NCBI GenBank assembly: GCA_024291935.2
Contig: CM044310.1
Location: 121,902,213-121,966,212, forward strand
DNA from: Okapia johnstoni
Lineage: Eukaryota; Chordata; Mammalia; Artiodactyla; Giraffidae
Length of the DNA stretch: 64,000 bases
Reading direction: 5' to 3'
The first letter of the stretch is position 1; the number at the start of each line of letters is the position of its first letter. Shown piece by piece: positions 53,458 to 64,000 of this stretch. The notes under the pieces were generated by a model. That model saw only the letters and a program-made list of their open reading frames with translations. It was not told the DNA's origin and made no database searches. The position numbers and the translations under genes are program-made.

Positions 53458-54884
53458 GTACCAAAAAGAGTGTTCCTTGTTTCTGTTTACACTCAAATTC
53501 TGATCTGAGTAAGAGGGTGCTGGGCTTCAAGCTCTCATTGGGGAAACTTACCGGGAGGACCAGAGCTTTGGACTCTTGCCAAGCACTGGCTTGCTTTCTG
53601 TTTTCACACTAAACAAAAAAGCCAAATCATCCGTGTTCGCCACTTCTAGTTCCTTTCAACTAGGCTGTCTGTCTGCTCCAGTAAGGGAGGGAACAAAGGT
53701 GGATGCGCTGTTGCCCTGGGAAGACTAAGGTCCTTGCTGACACAGCACAGCAACCTGGCGCCCGTAACCGTTCAGACCAGCGGGTCAAGGAAGTGCCCCC
53801 CACGCCCCCGGGAAAGCTGCAGTGGTTTGGGGGGAGGTGTGGGAGGAAGGGGGAGGCAGTGCCTGGAAGACCAGATGTCTCCAAGTGCAGCAGCTGATTC
53901 GTGGGTTTCCCAGCAGCTCCGGAAAGCCAACACTCGCCAGAGGTTGCAGACCTTTCTAGACTGGTGTTGACTTATTTTGCAAGGGAGACACTAGCAAATG
54001 GTGTCAGAGGAGTTCTGTCTTGACTTTGTTAGCTCTTGGTATGTCAGCAGTCTTTTCTTAACTCAAAAAAGGCTCCATCGCATGTATACACCAAACCGTT
54101 CAGGTTTGACGAGGCGGTTTTCTGTGATCCGTCTGATATGAGCTCCTCTGTCCTTTCTCTCCTGCTTGTGTGCTGGTGGTTATGCACAATTTTCCCCTCG
54201 GTTATATAACTCTGGGTGGGGGCTGTGTGTCTCTTCCTTTTAACTGATAGTTGTTATTTCCTCCCCAAACTGACTGAGGCGATTTGCACTCCAACCTGTA
54301 AGGTATTAGGAGTCACAGTGCTCCGTGCTTTCTCCCACAGTTGGTGCTTGCGTTGTTTTCTCTTTCTCTCTGGTCTGAATGGACTAGGGCTTTGGCATCT
54401 GATTTCATGGAAAGTGGGGCTTGAAACTGAGATGGAAATGATCTAACGGTGATGTGTAATGCAAAGGACACATCTGTGCACGCGGCGCCATCAGTGGGGC
54501 TGGCTAGGTCAGACTCGCTCCTGTGGGAAAGTCAGCCTGCTGCTTCCTTCCCACCCGGCCTTCAGCGCGGTCACCCGGGCTCTGTGAGGCTGGCCACGGA
54601 GAGCGTTTGCACCAAAGGAGACACACAGTTCACACACCTGGGCTCTTCATAAAATGTTGTGTCCTTAGCCGTTTACCAGCACAGCGCCTGGCTGTCACTT
54701 CAAGCGTCAGGGTGTCCCCTCGCAGCGATGGTGTCTGGAGAAATGACACCCCGTGTCATCTGATGAGGACAGGAGGGCGTGAGGGGCCCGGGGGGGTTCA
54801 GGGAAGAGTTCTGGATCTGTCTGTTCCAAATGGGGCCCCCCTTCCACCCATTTATTCAATTACTTACATGACAATCTGTTTTAT
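53458..54884. other. Unassigned sequence
   Basis: No gene is seen. The part around 54000-54440 is AT-richer and may be an old repeat. The rest has no recognisable feature. Confidence 0.4.
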
Positions 54885-55150
54885 ATAAAAAAATATTTAT
54901 TTGAGTATTTGTTTTTGGCTGTGATGGGTCTTCACTGCTGCTGCCCACGGGCTTTTCTCTGGCTGTGAAGACTGGTGGCTACACTCCAGTTGCAGCCCAG
55001 GGTTTCCCCTGCTGCAGAGCGCGCGGGCTCGCGGGCTCAGTCCCTGGGGCACACAGGCTTAGCTGGGGTCTTCCGGGACCAGGGATCAGACCTGAGGCTC
55101 CTGCATAGGCAGGCAGAGTTTTAACCTCTGGAGCCCCAGAGAAGTCCACA
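54885..55150 (-). mobile_element. CHR-2-type SINE downstream of LILR D
   Basis: The reverse element runs from an AAATATTTATTTGAG tail through TTTGGCTGTGATGGGTCTTC to the GACCAGGGATCAGACC head region. It has the same orientation as LILR D. The minus strand of its tail contains AATAAA (TTTATT at 54896-54901), about 590 bp past the LILR D stop. Confidence 0.82.
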
Positions 55151-55486
55151 TCATTCTGTTTCTGAGAAGGGGTGGAGGTCATCGTGCACACCAGAGACGG
55201 CGGGCATTCACTGTGACGCTCAGGTCCTCCGTGGGGGTGGGCAGAGCCTGCCATGTGGGAGGGAGGAGCCGGGAGTCGGGGCGCCCTCCCCGGGAGGGAG
55301 GGGCCCCCGTGAGCAGAGGCCGAGCCCCCGGGACGCCCGGGCCTCCTCCCGCCCCGCTGCACGTCTCTCCCCGGGGTCTCCGCAGACAGCGCACCCAGCC
55401 CGCGCGGCAGAGGCTCTTCCCGAAGCTCCGGCCCGGAAGCTCGCGTCCCGGGCTGCGGCGCTCCGGGCGGTGCGGGGTCTCCGTGC

Positions 55487-57798
<2,312 letters not shown>

Positions 57799-58430
57799 GG
57801 CGTCTCCTCCCTGTGGTCCTGGCTGTGAGGATGGAGGAGACCTGGGTGCTCTCCGGACAGACAGACCATAAGGTGTTGGCAGTCTGAGGCGGATTTTTCT
57901 CGTCAAGGGTGTCACATCAGCGTCCCCACAGAAAGGAGAACTGTCCCTCCCAGGAAGCCTGGCCGTTGTCTCCATGACAGAGCAGGAAGCCAGCCCCGTG
58001 ACTTCCTGAGACACCCCTTCCAGATGAGGACAGCCAGGCTCCTTCCCTCCGCGAGCCTCGCCCCGGGGTCTGCTTCCTCCTCTGCCCGGCCATCGGCAGG
58101 TCCCCATGGGGTCCTCACCATGGACGGGGTCACCAGGCCCTGGAGATGCTTCGGGGAAGATGCCGGCTCCTGATGCCCCGCAGGGCTCAGATCCCCAGAG
58201 ACACAGGCCAGCATCTCCCTGGGGCTCAGTGGAGTCCATGTGGCCAAGAGCCCAGAAGAGCTGCTCAGGGAATAAGGAAGGAAACCGGCTCCTCCGCTGG
58301 CCCCGGAGTGTGGGTTTCCCCCTTCGCAGCCCCCTTCAGGGGCTTGTCTTTTTCTCATATTGCTGTCCCCCTGCCCTCCTGGGAAGAAGCCCCTGGGTCT
58401 CTCCTGGCTCCACGGGGCTCCGTGATCCTT
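57799..58430. other. 5' flank of LILR D, duplicated from the LILR B flank
   Basis: This flank is homologous to 36642-37300 (for example CACCATGGACGGGGTCACCA and TGGAGATGCTTCGGGGA). The promoter and untranslated exons should lie here but are not placed. Confidence 0.7.
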
Positions 58431-58530
58431 CAGCATGCACTCTTGTTCATTCTGTGCCTTTTGTCTAAAATTTCTGTGACAGTAAGCTGAGTTAGATCTC
58501 GAGTTATCTGGAGACATTGGTATTTACTTG

Positions 58531-59100
58531 TTGTTGAGTTGCTAAGTTGTGTCTGACTCTTTGTGACCCCACGGACCGCAGCACGCCAGGCTTCCCTGTC
58601 CTTCACCATCTCCCGGAGTTTACTCAAACTCATGTGCATTGAGTCGGTGATGCCATCCAACCATCTCATCCTCTGTCATCCCCTTCTCCTCCCACCTTCA
58701 ATCTTTCCCAGCATCAGGGTGTTTTCCAATGAGTCAACCGTTCATATTTGGTGACCAAAATATTGGAGCTTCAGCTTCAGCATCAGTGCTTCCAATGAAT
58801 ATTCAGGGTTGATTTCCTTTAGGATGGACTGTCTCAATCTCCTTGCAGTCCAAGGGACTCTCAAGAGTCTTCTCCAACACCATAGTGTGAAAGCATCATT
58901 TCTTAGGGGCTCAGCCTGCCTTATGGTCCAGCTCTCACATCCATACATGACTCCTGGAAAAACTGTAGCTTTGACTATCTGGGCCTTTGTTGTCTGAGAG
59001 ATGTCTCTGCTCTTGAGCACACTGTCCGGGTTCGGCATAGCTTTTCTTTCTGAGAGCAGCCATCATTTAATTTCGTGGCTGCAGTCACTGTGTGCAGTGA
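58531..59100 (-). mobile_element. BovB 3' fragment (reverse)
   Basis: The reverse BovB 3' end begins GTTGAGTTGCTAAGTTGTG and extends about 570 bp. The minus strand encodes [18 protein letters not shown]. Confidence 0.92.
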
Positions 59101-59468
59101 TATTTATTTAAATATGTGTTAATCACCCACTGCTTGTGTGAATTGAGCAATCAGGTTACAATCAGAGTTTTTCCCACCATTTTTGAAAGTTCTTTTCAAT
59201 CTAAGTGGATGTGGGAGACTGAGTTTTCCTCTCTTGAAATAGCCTTGTCAGATATTCATGGTATTCATGGTAGCCTATGAAAATGTGTGGCAATGTGTTT
59301 ACTCTAGGGTAATGGCTGTAAGACAAAAGTATAGCCAATATTTTATAAAAAACTTTAGATACATTCTATAACATTTTGAGTATAATCTGTAAAAACTTTG
59401 GATCACTATATTGTACACCTGAAACGATTGTAACATTGCACATCAACGACTCCTCAACAGGAATAAAG
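59101..59468 (+). mobile_element. Probable L1 3' end
   Basis: The AT-rich text around ATTGTACACCTGAAACGATTG and GTAACATTGCACATCAACGAC resembles the ruminant L1 3' untranslated end. The upstream limit is unclear. Confidence 0.5.
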
Positions 59469-59469
59469 A

Positions 59470-59690
59470 AGGACTTCCCTGGTGGTCCAGTGGTTAAGGA
59501 TCTGCTTTGTGAGGCAGGGAACACGGGTTCGATCCCTGGCCGGGGAACTAAGACCCCGTACGCTGCGGAGCAACCGGGCCCACGTGCTGCCACTGCTGAG
59601 GCCACACCCCGCAGCTGGAGAGGTGGTCCCTGCAGTGCAAGATCCACGTACTGCAGCGCGGGGCAGCGAGACACAGTAAAACATAAACAC
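59470..59690 (+). mobile_element. CHR-2-type SINE
   Basis: The sense copy runs from GGACTTCCCTGGTGGTCCAG, GTTCGATCCCTGGCCGGGG and GAGCAACCGGGCCCACGTGC to an A-rich tail (AGTAAAACATAAACACG). Confidence 0.9.
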
Positions 59691-61611
59691 GTGTCTGTAT
59701 AAGTCGACCCACCTCACCAGCCAATCAGTGTCTCTAGACACTGGCATGACATGGGAAAGGAAAGGATTGAGAGCCACGTTTGGGTGTTTTGGAATGATGA
59801 GCCCTGAAGAGTAACAGGCTTTTGCGAGACGTCTGATAGTCTTCCGTGTGCCGCTGAGATGCCTGCTGGGCGGATGGGGGCAGGTGGCTCACAGGCCGCT
59901 GATTACGTAAGGTTGGCTCTCAGGAAGGAGGCAGAGTAGGAAATACTTGTGAATGATGAGTGTACAGATGGTCCAGCTGTACCTTGGGATCTGACAACCT
60001 AAAATACAGACTGGTTGCATGTGTTAACACAGTGGCTGGGGTACGCTTCCTGTGAGAGCGGGTGCCCAATGCCTACAGGTGCCCCCCAAGGCACAATGTT
60101 GGGCAGTTCCACCACATCTAAGTCCACAGGCCCAGAGGGAAGAGAAGACAGAGTGAAGGGGAGACAGGGGATCCTAGGGCAGGGTCAGGCTGGTCTACAG
60201 GGTCTTCTGTGTGAATAAGCAAGGGCAAGCCTCTCAGACCCCAGGCACTCTCTTGTGCAGTGCACACACTACGCAACCATCCCTGGCAGCACTACCATCT
60301 GAGACATGGACACACCAGCAATTCAAAGGAACCACGTTAAGAGGACCAGGAAGGCGGGGCCCACTTGGTATCAGGAGGGACCCCTGCGGAGTAGCATCCC
60401 AGCAGCCCGGGTGTGTCGTATTTCAAGAGGAAGGCTGAGGTCAGATGCTGCTGGGAGGTGAGTGACAGGAGGGACAAGTGTCCTGTGGATTTAGCTTATT
60501 CAAGAGACCAGGGGCAGGACTCCACTGCTGATCCAGTGGTTAAGACTCAGCACTTCCACTTTAGGGGGCAACAGTGTCGACCCCTGGCCGGGGACCTAAG
60601 AGCCCACCTGCCAAAACAAACAAGACCATGTGGGTGTCCGCCGTAGTGAGCCGGGACTCACTCAGCTGTCTGCCCAGCTGTTTGCCCTCCTCAGACAGGG
60701 AATCGCTCATGGCTGCATCTGCGGAGTGATAAATTTCATCTTATGCTGAGATTCCTGAAACCCTGCAGTCCTGCACACTCCTCTCGCCCTTAGTTGGGAG
60801 ACCAGGGTTCAGCACGGGGCAAGGATGTGTCTGGGATCACAGAGACAGACGTGTCCACGCTTCCTCGTCCCGAAGCCCAGAACCTTCCCCACCCAATCCT
60901 CTTGCCAGGACCCAGGACCTTCACCCTCTCCAGTTCCACTTGTTCTCCCCCTGAGCGTGAGCTGTGGGGCTGGAGCTGAGGGGAGGAAAGCAAGCTTACA
61001 AAGCTAGGCAGCGCTGGAGGAGCTACAGGTAGAGGTGGGAGGTCGCCGGAGGCGGGGCGGGGGAGCAGGTAGGGCTTGGGGAGAAATGACGTTTCTCTGG
61101 GGGCTCTCGTCTTAGCTTCAGGGTCCCTGCATAAAGTTATAAATTGGCTTCCACAATATCCCAGCCCCAGCCCTCAGGCCGTGTTAAGAGCTCAGAGGAT
61201 CTTAGCCCTGACGAGGTCATACTCGCCCCCAGCTCTGCCCACGTGGACTTCAACGTGAACAGGAGCAAACTGTAGCGCACGTAACCTGCGCAGAAGTTAA
61301 AAAAAATGTATTAGCCCCCACCCAAGAACATTTTCAAATGTCTTACTCGCTTCTTATTCAATCTCCTCATTCCAGGGAGTTTCCAGTAATTTTATTGTTT
61401 TACAGGAAAACTTGTTAAGAATTGCCTTTTTCCCACATCATCTTGACCTACATTCCCAGTTGAGTAATATTTTACCCAAGTGAGACAGAGAGGGAGCTGT
61501 CAGAAGAGGATGACGTGGTCGGGGAGGGATGCGGTGGGAGACTGAGTCTGTTACATATGTGTATACACACACAGGAACATGTACACACATAGATGTTTTC
61601 CTGATATAAAG
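59691..61611. other. Unassigned sequence with one SINE scrap
   Basis: A CHR-2-type SINE fragment is present at about 60515-60640 (GGACTCCACTGCTGATCCAG, GACCCCTGGCCGGGGACCTA). Otherwise no gene or repeat is recognised. Confidence 0.45.
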
Positions 61612-62046
61612 CATGTATGTGCTCAGTCGCTCAGTTGTGTCCAACTCTTTTCGACCCCATGGACTGTAGCCCACCAGGATCTTCAGTCCATGGCAATTCT
61701 CCAGGCAAGACTACTGGAGAGGGTTGCCATTTCCTAGGGGATATTCCCAACCCTAGGCTTCCCTCTTGCTCAGTCAGTAAAGAAACTGCCTGCAGTGCAG
61801 GAGACCCGGGTTTGATTCCTGGATCCAGAAGATCCCCTGGGGAAGGAAATGGCAACCCACCCGAGTGTTTTTGCCTGGAGAATCCCATGGACAGAGGGGC
61901 CTGGCGGGCTACCGCCCATGGGGTTGCAAGAGTCAGACACGATTTAGCGACTAAACCACCACACTTGACCCAGGGATGGATCCCACGTCTCCTCCACCTC
62001 CTGTGTTGACAGGCAGATTCTTTACCACTGCACCACCTAGGAAGCC
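61612..62046 (-). mobile_element. Bov-tA SINE (reverse) split by a second Bov-tA (sense)
   Basis: The outer SINE runs in reverse from GTGCTCAGTCGCTCAGTTG to GATATTCCCAACCCTAG and resumes at TTGACCCAGGGATGGATCC, ending CCACCTAGGAAGCCC. A sense Bov-tA (about 61758-61965, GGCTTCCCTCTTGCTCAGTC to the CGATTTAGCGAC tail) sits between the parts. The inner copy is therefore the younger one. Confidence 0.92.
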
Positions 62047-62799
62047 CTGAGATAAAGTGTCATTACCATAAATACACCAGTGTGTGCGTCACATTGACAT
62101 GAACTCTCGTCTGTATGACCCTGAATCTCCCAATTTGGAGGTCTTTACTGATGTAAATTTTACCAAGTCCTCAGTCCCAATTCACAGTTAGTCACCTGCC
62201 AGACAGCCTCAGTTTTTCCTTTTGGTCCAGGGTTTCACCCAGAAGCATATGTTGCCTGTGGTTGTCCTGTTTTGTCATCCCCCAACAACCCTCCAGTCTT
62301 GGTCCCTTGGGCCCCAGACCATCTTCAAGGGTACAGGATTTGTGGATGACCCTCAACCTGTGCCGTCCGTGTGGATGGATGATCTGACCCAGGTCACGCT
62401 TTGTTGGGCGGACACCCCAGAAATGAGGCTGTGGTTGTCTCGGGGTGTCAGGAGCCCAGGTGGCCCCCCTCCCCATGCTGGTCATGTTCACGCTCATCGT
62501 CTGGTCACGTCAAGCAGGCGTCTGCCAGGTTTCTCATGGCAAAGTCCCCAGTTCTCCCTTGGAATTCGATCGGTGTCGGGATAGATACTGACTTCTTGTC
62601 CAGTATCGGCAGAAACACAATTGCCGTTGTTAGTATCCGCGGATGACCCTCCCCTGACACGTCCACCATGAGGGGAACTAGATAATGACGATCTCTTTCC
62701 ACTCCTCCCTCTGTATTGATAAATTGGCATTCTACTCTAAAGTTTTCTCTTTTTCCCATGTAGTGATTTATTTATTCATTCATTTGCATATATTACTAT
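62047..62799. other. Unassigned sequence
   Basis: It may be an old interspersed repeat that I cannot name. No gene is recognised. Confidence 0.4.
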
Positions 62800-63025
62800 G
62801 AACAGGCTAGAATCCACAGGGTCGCAAACAGTCAGACACAACTGAAGTGACTTAGCACGCACGCTCATAGCCCGCCAGGCTCCTCTGTCCATGGGATTCT
62901 CCAGGCGAGAATACTGGAGTGGGTTGCCCTTCCCTTCTCCAGGAGATCTTCCCCACCCAGGGATCAAAACTGGGTCTCCTCCATCGCAGACGATTCTTGA
63001 CCGTCTGAGCCACCAGGGAAGCCCT
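62800..63025 (-). mobile_element. Bov-tA SINE (reverse)
   Basis: The reverse consensus runs from CAGGGTCGCAAACAGTCAGAC through CCCGCCAGGCTCCTCTGTCC to GAGCCACCAGGGAAGCCC. Confidence 0.92.
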
Positions 63026-63039
63026 AACAAACACTTAAG

Positions 63040-63345
63040 CCTGTAACTATTTCCACGTCAATCAAGGTATGTGTAATATATGTCTGTATTATAGATATAT
63101 AATGTATATTAATTAAACATTGTTCATTTCATTCAAACATACATTATTATATACAGTGATTCAATTTTTGTTATAGATTATAGTCCACTCAGAGTTATGA
63201 AATATTGGCTATATTCCCCTTGCTATATGATGCATCCTTGTAACTTATTTGGTTTTGGTTTTATTTCCAAAGGATCCTTTGTTCACAGAGCAGGACCATG
63301 GCGTTTATATATATACGTATGTGTGTATATATATATATATAAAAC
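63040..63345. mobile_element. L1-like AT-rich fragment with (TA)n tract
   Basis: AT-rich text around ATTATAGTCCACTCAGAGTTA resembles an antisense L1 3' end. A (TA/TG) microsatellite follows at 63306-63342. Confidence 0.5.
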
Positions 63346-64000
63346 ATCTGGAGATTTGGCAGGCAGTAACCCCGTTGCTCACCCACCACCCCCAGGTTTT
63401 TCTGCCCCCCACCCCTTGCCCGCACACGGAAGGGAGGTGACTGCCCCACCCAGGCCACAAGGCCATCCTCCCCTGCAGACAGGAGGAAATTGGGGATTTT
63501 TCCATGGCCACCCCTTGAACATCAGAAATCAACAAGTATTCTCTCAAAGAAAACAAAAATACAGAAATGAATTGAAACATTTAAATATGGAAAACCAAAG
63601 GGAACTGGGTGGGGAGAGGCTGGAGACCAAAGGAAGTGGAGTTTCTCTGGAAGGGTCTCCCACGTTCTGCTGCACATTCACGACGGGCTTGAGGCCTGGG
63701 CCCCGAGGCTGACCCCGAGAGTGCGGACACAGCTCCTCATAGATTTGCTTTCAAAGCGCGGGCGCATCCTGCTGAGCGAAGCTGAGCGGCCGAGATGGGG
63801 CCAGGTGCTGGAGTACTGCAGCACAGAGGCGCCGCGGGCGCTGTCATTGTTCGGCCTGGCCACATTCATTTTGAAGGAACCTTTCCAGCCCTGCTGGAGG
63901 TCCAGCCAGTTTGTCTTCCCGGCCTCTGCCTGTAGATACTTGGCAATATGGTGAGGGCAGGTTCAGGGCGTGCTGCCAGTCAGAACAGGTGATGGCACGC
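63346..64000. other. Unassigned sequence at the window edge
   Basis: A GC-rich stretch at about 63690-63950 reads openly on both strands, for example plus-strand [21 protein letters not shown] do not recognise a family, and the window ends at 64000. It may be part of an exon, a pseudogene or chance. Confidence 0.3.

Overview
This is nuclear DNA from a ruminant, most likely a bovid. The evidence is the repeat content: BovB (RTE-type) LINE copies, Bov-tA and Bov-A2 SINEs, a tRNA-derived cetartiodactyl SINE of the CHR-2 kind, and L1 fragments, all around intron-containing genes. Gene content and order match one end of the leukocyte receptor complex (LRC; cattle chromosome 18, human 19q13.4). RPS9 lies on the plus strand, followed by a run of leukocyte immunoglobulin-like receptor (LILR) genes, all on the minus strand.

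Layout. 1-2.0 kb: L1 and SINE remnants. 2.04-8.29 kb: complete RPS9, with a CRE and TATA-like promoter, a 5'TOP first exon, four coding exons (194 aa) and a poly(A) signal. 9.14-14.94 kb: LILR gene A, a complete 4-Ig inhibitory (LILRB-type) receptor of about 550 aa in 11 coding exons. 15-30 kb: repeats, including an L1 split by a nearly full BovB and a SINE whose middle has expanded into a 14-copy 39-bp minisatellite. 30.28-36.64 kb: LILR gene B, a second complete 4-Ig inhibitory receptor (557 aa). 37-44.6 kb: LINE fragments and a 90/98-bp minisatellite with alternating unit types. 44.66-45.61 kb: LILR C, a pseudogene fragment closely related to A. 45.7-55.2 kb: LINE fragments, an inverted BovB pair, a tract of about 217 bp that is almost all G, a CpG-rich stretch with no recognised gene, and a (TG)n/(TA)n tract. 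55.49-57.80 kb: LILR gene D, a complete 2-Ig activating-type receptor (259 aa) with a transmembrane arginine and a short tail. 58-64 kb: repeats and unassigned sequence.

How the genes work together. RPS9 is a housekeeping ribosomal gene and the conserved anchor of the locus. A and B carry tyrosine inhibitory motifs (VTYAQL plus SxYxxL types) expected to recruit SHP phosphatases. D has no such motifs but has the NLIRMG transmembrane arginine typical of FcR-gamma-coupled LILRA/FCAR receptors. B and D share flanks, introns and a closely similar last Ig domain, so they look like an inhibitory/activating pair made by duplication and loss of Ig domains. A and C are a second related pair, of which C is dead. 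The exon models rest on splice sites, exon lengths and phases that I checked by hand. No transcript evidence was available. I saw no bacterial, CRISPR or intact viral features.
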